11,134 bases of DNA from Synechococcales cyanobacterium PMM_0036 (GCA_949127645.1 CASBQM010000102.1:1-11134), one strand, 5' to 3'; counted from the stretch's first letter, positions 1 through 7,098 are shown. Numbers and translations are program-made. Notes: a model not told the origin generated them from the sequence alone.

Positions 1-1
1 G

Positions 2-928
2 CATTATCCCACCTGGCTATTTATCAAAATTGCTGAGGTAGGCAATCAGCTTCCGGGCAGTCAGCAAGCCGTGGGCACTATCAACGCCGCGCAGGTTTTG
101 CTACTGTATGGTCTGGTTTTGCTGGTGTGGATGTGGCGGCGATCGCATCGGCACTGGTGGCTGGCGCTAGGGTTGGGCATTAGCCTGGTGGCGGTTCCGG
201 CATGGGCAACATCCACGAGCTTGCTAAAAGTGACGGTGTTGCCGACTAGCAATCCTGCATGGGTGATTCAGGACAAAGGCAAAGTGATTATGATTAATAG
301 CAGCAGCGAAAAAGATCTGCGCTTCACGCTTAAGCCTTTTCTGAATCAGCAGGGCATTAACCAAATTGATTGGGCGATCGCTCCAACCCTACGCACCGCA
401 ACTCTAGCAAACTGGCAGCAGATGCTAGAAGCCGTGCCCATAAAGATGCTCTACGGCGCGGCTCATTCCCAGACCGCAGATGAAGCGCTCGCCTTTAACC
501 AAAGCCGTGCCGAGCTGTCCAAAAAGATTGAGGCGCAGCAGGGCAGATTCATTCAGCTTGCCGATCGCCAGACTTTACAGCTAGGTTCTGTAACCGCCAA
601 ACCGCTCAAACCTGATGCCTCAATTCTACAAATACAGATTGGCGCTGAAAACTGGGTGGTATTGGGGAGCAGTCCCCATAACGTGCGAGGTTTGCCCTCT
701 GCAACCGTGCTGTGGTGGTCTGGACAAGAGCTGGATACCCAAATCTTGGAGCAGGTGAAGCCGCGAGTGGCGATCGCCCTCAAAGTCGCACCGGCAGATA
801 AATCACCAACCCAAGCCTGGCTTGAACAACATCAGGTCAAGCTTTACGTTATGCCCGAATCTGGCGCTATGCAATGGACTTCGCAACAGGGCTTTAGTGC
901 CACACTTGAGTCTAGTCAACCGTTCTAA
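2..928 (+). CDS. comEC: ComEC/Rec2-family DNA internalisation protein, C-terminal part (5' end outside window)
   Basis: The reading frame is open from the left edge, so the gene is truncated by the window and the GTG at 71 is internal. The 308 visible residues begin with the end of the competence-type membrane region (residues around LPGSQQ and AVGTINAAQ, as in cyanobacterial ComEC). Two hydrophobic segments follow (LLLYGLVLLVWMW and WWLALGLGISLVAV), then a soluble tail of about 230 residues. ComEC forms the inner-membrane channel that takes up single-stranded DNA in natural transformation. In many bacteria the tail is a metallo-beta-lactamase-like domain. Here the region where its HxHxDH metal motif would lie reads QIDWAIAPTLRTA, with no such histidines, so the domain looks catalytically inactive. 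Assignment to the family rests on recognition of the conserved tail and is fairly secure. Function in this strain is inferred. Confidence 0.82.
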   Translation, partial: HYPTWLFIKIAEVGNQLPGSQQAVGTINAAQVLLLYGLVLLVWMWRRSHRHWWLALGLGISLVAVPAWATSTSLLKVTVLPTSNPAWVIQDKGKVIMINSSSEKDLRFTLKPFLNQQGINQIDWAIAPTLRTATLANWQQMLEAVPIKMLYGAAHSQTADEALAFNQSRAELSKKIEAQQGRFIQLADRQTLQLGSVTAKPLKPDASILQIQIGAENWVVLGSSPHNVRGLPSATVLWWSGQELDTQILEQVKPRVAIALKVAPADKSPTQAWLEQHQVKLYVMPESGAMQWTSQQGFSATLESSQPF

Positions 929-944
929 GTTCTGAGACGCTGCG

Positions 945-974
945 TTTATAAACTTGTCTCATAGCTTGTACAAT
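945..974 (+). promoter_or_regulatory. Candidate promoter of tRNA-Ser
   Basis: A TACAAT box at 969-974 lies 7 nt upstream of the mature tRNA 5' end. A TTTATA hexamer at 945-950 (four of six matches to TTGACA) sits 18 nt before it. The spacing suits a sigma70-type promoter that starts transcription about at the tRNA. The boxes also fall inside a spaced inverted repeat, TGAGAC (933-938) and GTCTCA (956-961), whose meaning is unclear. Confidence 0.4.
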
Positions 975-981
975 AGGAAAC

Positions 982-1066
982 GGAGAGGTGGCAGAGTGGT
1001 TGAATGCGCTTGACTCGAAATCAGGTTTGGGGCAACTCAACGGGGGTTCGAATCCCCCCTTCTCCG
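982..1066 (+). tRNA. trnS-CGA: tRNA-Ser(CGA)
   Basis: An 85-nt class II tRNA. The acceptor arms are GGAGAGG (982-988) and CTTCTCC (1059-1065), with discriminator G at 1066. The anticodon stem CTTGA/TCAGG encloses the 7-nt loop CTCGAAA, giving anticodon CGA at 1016-1018, which reads UCG serine codons. A long variable arm follows, as expected for serine. The T arm is GGGGG TTCGAAT CCCCC. The bases after the discriminator are TTCTG, so CCA is not encoded and must be added after transcription. Only 16 nt separate its 3' end from the start codon of the next gene, so the two are probably transcribed together. Confidence 0.97.
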
Positions 1067-1082
1067 TTCTGTAGAGCCGACT

Positions 1083-2372
1083 ATGCAACCGCTTGATATT
1101 CTCATTCTCTCGAATGGTCCAGGCGAACTCACAACCTGGGTGAGACCTGTGGTACGGGCAATTCGGCAGTGTATGGGAGACGATCGCCAGCAGATGCGTA
1201 TCTCTCTTGTCTTGTCGCCCTGCCCCAACGCCAGCGGTCGGGAGGTGGCGATCGCTCAGACCTATCCTGAAATCGATCGCGTCCAGGGCGCAGAGCATTT
1301 TTTTTCGTTTCTGCTTTGGGGGAAAACGGCTGAGGGCTGGGATTGGCGCGATCGCGGTGTCGTAGTATTTCTAGGCGGCGACCAGCTTTTCCCGGTGGTA
1401 ATTGGCAAGCGCCTAGGCTACAGCACCGTTGTATATGGCGAATGGGAGACGAGATGGCACGCCTGGATCGATCGATTTGGCGTGATGAAGCCAGAGCTAA
1501 TTGATCGCGTTGCGCCGAAGTATGCCCATAAGCTCACAGTTGTAGGCGATCTGATGGCAGAAGCAGCAGCCTTCCAGTCCGAGCAGCTCAAAATATCTGA
1601 ACTGCTACAGATAGAAGAAGGGCAGGACTTAATTGGTCTGCTCGTTGGCTCAAAGCCCTCAAAGCTAGCTCAGGGCGTGCCTTTGTGTTTGGCGATCGCC
1701 CATCATCTTCACGCCATCTGTCCGCAAACAAAGTTTGTGATTCCTGTAGCACCCGCGCTAGATCTGCTCACGCTAGCAAAATTTGCAGACCCGATTCAAA
1801 ATCCGATCGCCAGTGCATTTGGCAACCCTGCCGCAGAGCTAGTGCAAACACAAGGATCAGCCTACCTTAAAACTTCTGAGGGGCTTCAGGTCTCCCTATG
1901 GACAGAATCTCCTGCCTACAGCTTGCTGAGTCAATGTCGCTTGTGTTTCACGACCGTCGGTGCAAATACAGCCGAATTAGGGTCTTTAGGAGTTCCCATG
2001 GTGGTGATGCTGCCCACCCAACAGCTTGATGCTATGCGCGCTTGGGATGGACTGCCCGGATTGCTAGCCAATCTACCGGGGGTAGGCACCCTCTTTGCCA
2101 AACTCATCAACGCCTGTTTTTTGTGGTATTTGCGTACCCACCGGCTGTTGGCATGGCCCAATATCTGGGCTGGAGAGGCGATCGTCCCTGAGTTATGGGG
2201 TCATTTACAACCTCAGCAAGTAGCAGAAGTAGGCATCGACTGGCTACATCATCCTGAAAAGCTGGAGCAGATTAGCCATAAACTTCGTCAAATTCGAGGA
2301 GAAGCTGGAGCTGCCCAAAAATTAGCTCAATTGGTCAAGCAAGCAGCTAACGAGCAACCTGATTCGCCTTAG
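1083..2372 (+). CDS. LpxB-like GT-B glycosyltransferase family protein
   Basis: A 429-residue protein that resembles the lipid-A-disaccharide synthase (GT19) superfamily and matches a conserved cyanobacterial protein often annotated that way. The N-terminal Rossmann-like half opens with ILILSNGPGELTTWVRP (about residues 6-22) and has VVVFLGGDQ near 93-101. The C-terminal half contains GLLVGSKPSK (185-194) and a donor-binding-like TTVGANTAELGSLGVPMVVMLP (290-311), comparable to the glycine-rich loop of LpxB. No signal peptide is seen; the hydrophobic stretch around 335-350 could be a membrane-contact patch. The start motif differs from true LpxB, so I would not assign the lipid A reaction; substrate and acceptor are unknown. 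The ATG at 1083 lies 16 nt after tRNA-Ser with only a weak AGAG upstream, so tRNA processing would leave a very short leader. Confidence 0.78.
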   Translation: MQPLDILILSNGPGELTTWVRPVVRAIRQCMGDDRQQMRISLVLSPCPNASGREVAIAQTYPEIDRVQGAEHFFSFLLWGKTAEGWDWRDRGVVVFLGGDQLFPVVIGKRLGYSTVVYGEWETRWHAWIDRFGVMKPELIDRVAPKYAHKLTVVGDLMAEAAAFQSEQLKISELLQIEEGQDLIGLLVGSKPSKLAQGVPLCLAIAHHLHAICPQTKFVIPVAPALDLLTLAKFADPIQNPIASAFGNPAAELVQTQGSAYLKTSEGLQVSLWTESPAYSLLSQCRLCFTTVGANTAELGSLGVPMVVMLPTQQLDAMRAWDGLPGLLANLPGVGTLFAKLINACFLWYLRTHRLLAWPNIWAGEAIVPELWGHLQPQQVAEVGIDWLHHPEKLEQISHKLRQIRGEAGAAQKLAQLVKQAANEQPDSP

Positions 2373-2435
2373 AATCTATGGGCGCTCTGCATTAAAATCA
2401 ACGTTAATAGTTGAAGAATCGCCTGGATCTGAAAC

Positions 2436-2468
2436 CTTATCCCATAACCTGATCTTATTCCGTAACCT
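2436..2468. repeat. 18-bp imperfect tandem repeat
   Basis: CTTATCCCATAACCT (2436-2450) recurs as CTTATTCCGTAACCT (2454-2468) with two mismatches and an 18-bp period. It lies just upstream of the membrane-protein start at 2481. Looks like a decayed short tandem duplication. Confidence 0.7.
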
Positions 2469-2480
2469 AAATCTAAAACT

Positions 2481-2951
2481 TTGAGACCTGTAAAAAAGTT
2501 TCCCTGGCTTTCTTTGGTATTGCTCCTGGCTGCCTACGCCACCTTTAGCTGGTTCTTTACCCATACATTTACACAGGTTCTCACCTTTTCTAGCACCGCC
2601 TATTTAGCCTGGGGTTTAGTGCTGGGGTTTACATTGCTACAAGCACTTCTCCTGACAACTCAATTTAATGGGCTAAAAGCTCTAGTTGGACGATGGTTGC
2701 AATCGGACGTAGGCTATTTTACGCTGATTTTCGCGGCTTCTCTGGGAGGAACGTTCGCCTTTATTTGGTCAAATGTAACAGGTTACTTTGTCGTGCTGAT
2801 TGCCGCTGAAATCTTAGCACGATTGGATTTACAGAATGCCAGGTTTAGTCGCCTCCACTCGTTCACTATCTTGACGGTGATTTCGATGCTGGGATTAGCC
2901 GTGGGTCTAATTGCCAGCCTTAGACTAGATGCTTCCGTAACAGGTGCTTAG
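2481..2951 (+). CDS. Small multi-pass membrane protein, function unknown
   Basis: A 156-residue, strongly hydrophobic protein. Hydrophobic spans are visible at about residues 9-26, 40-60, 79-96, 100-114 and 127-147, so four or five membrane segments are likely. The N-terminus (RPVKKFPW) is positively charged, and no catalytic motif or cofactor site is recognisable. The frame is closed by a stop at 2463-2465. The only start before the first hydrophobic span is TTG at 2481; no clear Shine-Dalgarno precedes it, so the start is uncertain. It follows the glycosyltransferase by 108 bp on the same strand, and cotranscription is possible but unsupported. It resembles conserved, uncharacterised cyanobacterial membrane proteins. 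I do not assign a function. Confidence 0.75.
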   Translation: MRPVKKFPWLSLVLLLAAYATFSWFFTHTFTQVLTFSSTAYLAWGLVLGFTLLQALLLTTQFNGLKALVGRWLQSDVGYFTLIFAASLGGTFAFIWSNVTGYFVVLIAAEILARLDLQNARFSRLHSFTILTVISMLGLAVGLIASLRLDASVTGA

Positions 2952-3089
2952 CTTTAAGCAGCCTATGAAAAAGCAGCCCGAATAGAGTTGCTTGATACAC
3001 TGAGCCACCTGCTGCAAAGAGCGTGAGGAGTAATCAGTCTTGAGAATAAAGGATTCAAGGTTTGACCACTGTCCAGTTACAAATTTTGA

Positions 3090-3255
3090 GGCGTTGCTGA
3101 ATAGAAATATGAACAGCAAAATCCGCCCACCCTTCGGGAAGCAAGCTACACCCTAGCCCTCTCCCAAATGGAGAGGGAACAAGAGATCTAGCTCCCTTCT
3201 CCTTGAGGAGAAGGGTTGGGGATGAGGGCAATTTATACTTACATTCAGCAATGCC
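3090..3255. mobile_element. MITE-like non-autonomous transposable element, 166 bp
   Basis: The ends form terminal inverted repeats. The left end begins GGCGTTGCTGAAT (3090-3102) and the right end is ATTCAGCAATGCC (3243-3255). The outer 13 bp match at 12 positions, and the similarity continues inward to about 27 bp with 20 matches. The ends resemble those of IS5/IS903-type elements (GGCTTTGTTGAAT); that relationship is inferred from memory of the family. There is no transposase gene, and no internal frame looks coding. The interior carries two strong hairpins. The element lies about 50 bp downstream of the citrate synthase stop and may now supply its 3' end. The remaining part of this 350-bp gene-free stretch, 2952-3079, shows no recognisable feature. 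Confidence 0.82.
3157..3215. repeat. Pair of GC-rich hairpins inside the MITE
   Basis: CCCTCTCC (3157-3164) pairs perfectly with GGAGAGGG (3170-3177) across a 5-nt loop. CCCTTCTCC (3194-3202) pairs perfectly with GGAGAAGGG (3207-3215) across TTGA. Flanking CCCTAGCCC and GGGTTGGGGATGAGGG resemble an interspersed palindromic repeat family seen in many cyanobacterial intergenic regions. The structures could act as a bidirectional transcription block or protect 3' ends; this is inference. Confidence 0.75.
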
Positions 3256-3301
3256 CAAATTTTGATACAGGAGATGGAATGAATCCTGCATTATCCTCGC
3301 A

Positions 3302-4468
3302 TTAGCTCCAGCAGGACTCATCTTGACTTGACTGCCGTTTTTCAATGGGGATATAAGACTGAGCATGGTTCCCCGTGTAGATTTGGGTAGGGCGGAAGAT
3401 ACGGTTTTCATTGAGCTGCTCTTTCCAATGCGCTAGCCAGCCTGAAGTACGGGCGATCGCAAACACAGGCGTAAACAGGTCAGTTGGGATGCCCAGCTTG
3501 CGATAGACCAGTCCTGAATAAAAATCTACATTGGGATAAATGCCTTTGTGCCCTAGCCGCTCGGCAACCGCTTTTTCCATGGCAACGGCGATATCGTAGT
3601 ATTCATCTCTACCAAATTTTTCAAAGAGCTGCTCTGCCAAACTCTGCAAAATCGTGGCGCGCGGATCTTTGACTTTGTAGACCCGATGCCCAAAACCCAT
3701 GATTTTAGATTTTTTCTCCAGACAGTTATCTAGATACGGCTCAACGTTTTCTACGGTGCCGATTTCTTCTAGCATCATAATCACTTCCTCATTGGCTCCT
3801 CCATGCAGCGGCCCTGCTAGAGTCCCTACTGCCGAAGCCACTACGCCATAGGGATCGGTCAGAGTAGAAGCCGTTACCATTGAGGAAAACGTGGAGGCGT
3901 TGATCGTATGCTCTGCGTGTAAAGTCAGGCAGATATCAAAGATTTGAGCGGCAAGCGGATCAGGCTCTCGCTCGTTGAGCATATACAGGAAGTTTGCAGC
4001 ATAGCTCAGATCGTCGCGGGGCTGCACCGGATCGTTGCCTTTGCGCATGAGTTGAAAGGCGGCAACCATCGTCGGAATCTTTGCCATCAGCCGCACGACT
4101 GCTGCTCGAATATACGTGGGGTCATCAAGCGCTCGACGCGAGTAGAACAAGCCCAGAGCTGCCGCACAAGCCTGTAAAGCATCCATGGGGTGCCCGCTTT
4201 CGGGAAAACACTTCATCATGTCGCGGATGCGGTACTTCAGCCGCCGATGAGATTGAATTTCGTGCTGAAATTCTTCAAGTTCATCCGCAGTGGGCAGCGC
4301 TCCCCAGATTAATAGATAGGCAGTCTCTACGAAGGTGCTGAGTCTAGCCAGCTCTTCGATATTGATGCCGCGATATTCTAGGATACCATTTTTGCCATCC
4401 ACAAAGCTAATGCTGGACTGCGTTACAGGAACTCCTTCCAGACCCGGTCTATATTCGCAAAACGTCAT
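3302..4468 (-). CDS. gltA: Citrate synthase
   Basis: A 388-residue enzyme that condenses oxaloacetate with acetyl-CoA to citrate, the entry step of the TCA cycle. In cyanobacteria this feeds 2-oxoglutarate synthesis for nitrogen assimilation. Family landmarks are all present: the N-terminal GLEGVPVTQSSISFVDG (9-25), LHAEHTINAST (183-193), GPLHGGANEE with catalytic His222, GFGHRVYKVKDPR with His261, and NVDFYSGL with catalytic Asp315. The length fits the shorter bacterial type. I chose the ATG at 4468 because the protein then begins MTFCEYRPGLEG, as in cyanobacterial homologues, with GGTGA a few bases upstream; the frame extends to a TTG at 4537 but that extension looks non-native. A TATAAA box at 4545-4550 (minus strand) is a weak promoter candidate. 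It lies 240 bp downstream of the nucleotidyltransferase gene on the same strand. Confidence 0.96.
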   Translation of the reverse strand: MTFCEYRPGLEGVPVTQSSISFVDGKNGILEYRGINIEELARLSTFVETAYLLIWGALPTADELEEFQHEIQSHRRLKYRIRDMMKCFPESGHPMDALQACAAALGLFYSRRALDDPTYIRAAVVRLMAKIPTMVAAFQLMRKGNDPVQPRDDLSYAANFLYMLNEREPDPLAAQIFDICLTLHAEHTINASTFSSMVTASTLTDPYGVVASAVGTLAGPLHGGANEEVIMMLEEIGTVENVEPYLDNCLEKKSKIMGFGHRVYKVKDPRATILQSLAEQLFEKFGRDEYYDIAVAMEKAVAERLGHKGIYPNVDFYSGLVYRKLGIPTDLFTPVFAIARTSGWLAHWKEQLNENRIFRPTQIYTGNHAQSYIPIEKRQSSQDESCWS

Positions 4469-4668
4469 AATGTCACCGTATGCCCGAAATAATTTGTACT
4501 CAAGATTTTGTCCAAAACCTCCTGGTGACAAGAGCAAGTTCCCTTTTATACCCCTTTAACGAATGATGGTTACGGATGGGTGTATATGGGCATTGCCCCT
4601 CAAACCCTCTCGATCGCGTTCGTTTTTCAAGGGGGTATTAGAAGATTCTGGACAAGCTGTTAGTGGAT

Positions 4669-4703
4669 AGCTCTCTTTAGATTGGCAGCTCTCTTAGATT
4701 GGC
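4669..4703. repeat. 17/18-bp tandem duplication between cca and gltA
   Basis: AGCTCTCTTTAGATTGGC (4669-4686) is followed directly by AGCTCTCTTAGATTGGC (4687-4703), which differs by one missing T. It lies a few bases downstream of the nucleotidyltransferase stop codon and within the gltA upstream region. Confidence 0.85.
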
Positions 4704-4708
4704 ATATT

Positions 4709-6544
4709 CTAGGGTTGCAGTTTTGTTAGTTTTGGATCAGTCTGACTTGTTAATTTATCGTTTCTGAGCGGAAACTGTATTTTGACTAAATTCTCAGCGC
4801 TAGCCCGATCGCTTACTTCTCCATCTAGCGTTGCAGCTAGCACCCTTTCCAAAATTTCTTTGTAGTGTTTTCCGGGTTTGTAGCCCATACTTTTGAGATC
4901 ATTGCCGTCGAGCGGAGCTTGAACAGTCTGCCAATGAGCAAGATATTGCCAAATGGGGCGACGTGCCGATCGCGGAGCCGTTATCCCCAACAAAATCAGC
5001 GTAGTGCGATCGCAATCCCTCAACAATTTAAAGACCTGACTGGGGCGATCGCATTGACTCAGGGCGGAGAAAACCTGATCTTGCAGCCGAGGTAGATTTT
5101 GTAGCCGATCGCAGCTCTCAGCCGGAAGCTGAAGGGTTTGGGCAGCAGTCAGGCGATCGGGTGGCGAGAGGGCAGACAGCAGTGCCTCTAGAAGCACCTG
5201 CCAGTGTGGCGTATGGGGATCAAATCGTTTTAGCCAGCGATCGGTTCGTCGCATTTGCCGCCATAGCTCATGACTCAGCGATAACTGAGGATGAATGCAG
5301 ACTAACGCGCCCAGATCTGACAGCCACCGCATTGCCTCCTGCCAATAGGAAGTTTGCAAAATGTACTTTAGCTCCTGCTTCAGACGAGTTTGCAGGGCGG
5401 GGGCTTTGTCGATTTGCGCGTTTGCCTGGATGCGTTGATAGATACCGCTAGCGATCGCGTATCGGATATAGCGCTCAGTTTGCGGCTCAATCTGGAACTT
5501 CAGCCGCACGGCAAATCGCACGGCTCGAAAAATTCGGGTAGGGTCTTCAATAAAGCTGTTGGCATGGATAACGCGGATCTGTTTTGCTCTCAGATCCAGG
5601 TTGCCACCAAAAAAATCTAGCAGTTCCCCAGCGCCCGGAGCCGTCAGCCGCACCGCTAGAGCATTGATGGTAAAGTCGCGGCGATAGAGATCTTGGGCGA
5701 TCGAGCTGGTCTCTACTTCTGGATTTGCCGCCGGGTGGGGATAAAACTCAGTTCGGGCGGTGGCAATGTCTATTCCTAGAAAGTCTATTCCCAGAGAGTC
5801 TATTCCCAGAGAACCCAGTACCGGATCGTTCTGCCAAAGCAACGCTGCCGTCTGAAATTGCCCATGAATTTGCAGCCGCACTTGAGGATAGATCTTTTGC
5901 AGAGCCTGAGCCAGCTCTACCCCTGCGGAACCGATCGCCTGATGAAATCCATCCACCACCAAGTCAATATCTTGAAGCTGGATAGGCTGAATTTGTGAGG
6001 GTTGCAGTGTCAACAGCAAATCGCGCACCGCACCGCCCACCAGATACAACTGCCAGCCGCGCTGCTCTGCCTGATGGGCGATCGCTCTCAAAAGCTCCCA
6101 AAGCGCTGGAGTGAGGCGATCGCGCAACAAATGGCTCATATCCTCAAGTGTTGCCCTGCTCCGATGAGTCTGCCGTAATACATCAGTGCGAGTGACTATT
6201 CCTATAAGGCGATCGCTCTCTAAAACGGGCAACCGACCTATCCCATAGGTGATCATCAGCGTTTCAATATCAAGCAGCTCTGCTTGAGGTGTAATCGTCT
6301 TAAGATCCGTCGCCATATGACCTCTAACAGGCGCAGCGCCAAAGCCATGACGCAAAGCAATCTCCAAATCTCGGCGAGAAATAATGCCCACCAGCCGTTT
6401 ATCAGCATCCACCACACACAGCCCAGAATGCCCGTAGCGCAGAAGCAGATGTTGCGCTGTAGCGATCGTCGTTTCTGGGCGAATAGTGCGAACTGGAGAA
6501 GACATCATGTGTCGGGCGATCGGCGGCGTAAGCATCAAATCCAC
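4709..6544 (-). CDS. cca: CBS-domain tRNA nucleotidyltransferase (CCA-adding or A-adding enzyme)
   Basis: A 611-residue class II nucleotidyltransferase that builds or repairs the 3' CCA of tRNA. Two CBS domains occupy about residues 9-125 (SSPVRTIRPETTIATAQHLL; a second repeat ending RLIGIVTRTDVL) and may bind adenine nucleotides. The catalytic head follows with LYLVGGAVRD (166-175) and the metal-binding DID (192-194), then RRDFTINALAV (288-298) and EDPTRIFRAVRF (333-344). The neck, body and tail regions continue to the C-terminus. Many relatives with this layout carry an additional N-terminal DHH region; here the frame meets a stop at 6590-6592, so that region is absent. The GTG start at 6544 has GAGGAAG upstream; the ATG at 6535 is an alternative. 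A 15-bp triplication lies inside the gene. Whether it adds CCA or only part of it cannot be read from sequence. Confidence 0.92.
   Translation of the reverse strand: MDLMLTPPIARHMMSSPVRTIRPETTIATAQHLLLRYGHSGLCVVDADKRLVGIISRRDLEIALRHGFGAAPVRGHMATDLKTITPQAELLDIETLMITYGIGRLPVLESDRLIGIVTRTDVLRQTHRSRATLEDMSHLLRDRLTPALWELLRAIAHQAEQRGWQLYLVGGAVRDLLLTLQPSQIQPIQLQDIDLVVDGFHQAIGSAGVELAQALQKIYPQVRLQIHGQFQTAALLWQNDPVLGSLGIDSLGIDFLGIDIATARTEFYPHPAANPEVETSSIAQDLYRRDFTINALAVRLTAPGAGELLDFFGGNLDLRAKQIRVIHANSFIEDPTRIFRAVRFAVRLKFQIEPQTERYIRYAIASGIYQRIQANAQIDKAPALQTRLKQELKYILQTSYWQEAMRWLSDLGALVCIHPQLSLSHELWRQMRRTDRWLKRFDPHTPHWQVLLEALLSALSPPDRLTAAQTLQLPAESCDRLQNLPRLQDQVFSALSQCDRPSQVFKLLRDCDRTTLILLGITAPRSARRPIWQYLAHWQTVQAPLDGNDLKSMGYKPGKHYKEILERVLAATLDGEVSDRASAENLVKIQFPLRNDKLTSQTDPKLTKLQP
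5768..5812. repeat. 15-bp unit repeated three times, in frame within cca
   Basis: GTCTATTCCTAGAAA (5768-5782) is followed by two identical copies of GTCTATTCCCAGAGA (5783-5797, 5798-5812). On the coding strand the tract encodes about three LGID-type pentapeptides (SLGIDSLGIDFLGID, residues 245-259), just before the conserved IATARTEFYPHP segment of the catalytic head. The unit is a multiple of three, so the frame is preserved. Confidence 0.92.
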
Positions 6545-6728
6545 GGCGGTTCTTCCTCTGAGTTTTACCCTGCTTCCGGCTTTGTGCTTCTAGCTTTATC
6601 CTGTCATAAGAGCCTCAATTTCTGATAGGTTACTAATTAGGGAGAGATAGAGAGCAAATTGCTTTGGCAGAGCGCGATCATCAATCCCCTTCGCTGTGCT
6701 GGTTTGCTGTATCTGGGAGGGAAAAACA

Positions 6729-6917
6729 ATGTCTGTTCTGTTTCAACTGGCTCTAGCGGCTCTGGTCGCCGTATCGTTCATTATGGTGGTTGCCGTTCCT
6801 GTTGCCTATGCTTCACCCAAAAATTGGGAGCAATCGAAGCGACTGCTGTTTCTAGGCTCAGGGCTTTGGACAATTTTGGTGCTATTGGTTGGCGGTCTTA
6901 ACTACTTTGTGGTCTAG
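6729..6917 (+). CDS. psbZ: Photosystem II protein PsbZ (Ycf9)
   Basis: A 62-residue thylakoid membrane protein of photosystem II. PsbZ lies at the periphery of the core complex near CP43 and is linked to supercomplex stability and antenna interaction. The sequence has the expected length and two membrane helices (about residues 3-25 and 38-60) joined by the conserved loop YASPKNWEQSKRLLFLGSG. The ATG at 6729 is preceded by GGGAGG (6715-6720) at a good distance, which decides the start over the upstream TTG at 6696. The next gene is ribH, a neighbour pair also known from other cyanobacteria such as Synechocystis. It is divergent from the nucleotidyltransferase gene across a 184-bp intergenic region, which should hold both promoters; I cannot single out convincing boxes. 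Confidence 0.97.
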   Translation: MSVLFQLALAALVAVSFIMVVAVPVAYASPKNWEQSKRLLFLGSGLWTILVLLVGGLNYFVV

Positions 6918-6949
6918 CACCCTGACTCAACTGGCTTGATTTAATTTAG

Positions 6950-6991
6950 TGTCTGAAAATCAATGTCTGGAAATCAATGTCTGGAAAAGCA
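6950..6991. repeat. 14-bp tandem repeat, three units, between psbZ and ribH
   Basis: The units are TGTCTGAAAATCAA (6950-6963), TGTCTGGAAATCAA (6964-6977) and a partly diverged TGTCTGGAAAAGCA (6978-6991). They lie 33 bp after psbZ and about 110 bp before the ribH start, so they could sit in the ribH promoter region. No recognised regulator site is evident. Confidence 0.85.
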
Positions 6992-7098
6992 GCCAAATAT
7001 CTAGAAAGGTAGTTTAGGCTAAAGTAGCCTTGCCTCTGAGAACAGGCGATTCGTCTAACGGTTTTCATTAGTCTCTTTTCAGCTAGTTGGTATTTCAT

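Larger units (their letters stand above)
3080..3265. repeat. 10-bp target-site duplication flanking the MITE
   Basis: The identical decamer CAAATTTTGA occurs at 3080-3089 and 3256-3265, immediately outside the terminal inverted repeats of the element at 3090-3255. If the right end of the element is taken one base further out, the duplication is 9 bp. Either length fits target duplication by a DDE transposase. Both copies are still exact, which argues for a recent insertion. Confidence 0.85.

Noticed and set aside
912..1298. A 128-codon open frame on the minus strand across tRNA-Ser and the start of the glycosyltransferase gene
   Set aside because: It is antisense to a clear tRNA and a conserved protein, and its composition looks like non-coding translation.
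3055..3411. A 118-codon minus-strand frame across the MITE
   Set aside because: It runs through transposon ends, hairpins and the gltA 3' end in another frame; its peptide has no transposase features.
4469..4537. Upstream extension of citrate synthase to a TTG codon
   Set aside because: The N-terminus expected for cyanobacterial citrate synthase begins at the ATG at 4468, which also has a better ribosome site.
4587..4597. Short palindrome GGGCATTGCCC upstream of gltA as an operator
   Set aside because: Only 5 bp per arm and no match to a regulator site I know; one such palindrome is expected by chance.
5161..5985. Several long plus-strand frames opposite the nucleotidyltransferase gene
   Set aside because: They mirror the coding strand's codon bias and HIP1 sites; the minus-strand gene contains all family motifs.
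6918..7098. FMN riboswitch upstream of ribH
   Set aside because: No conserved RFN-element helices or sequence blocks are visible in this short spacer.
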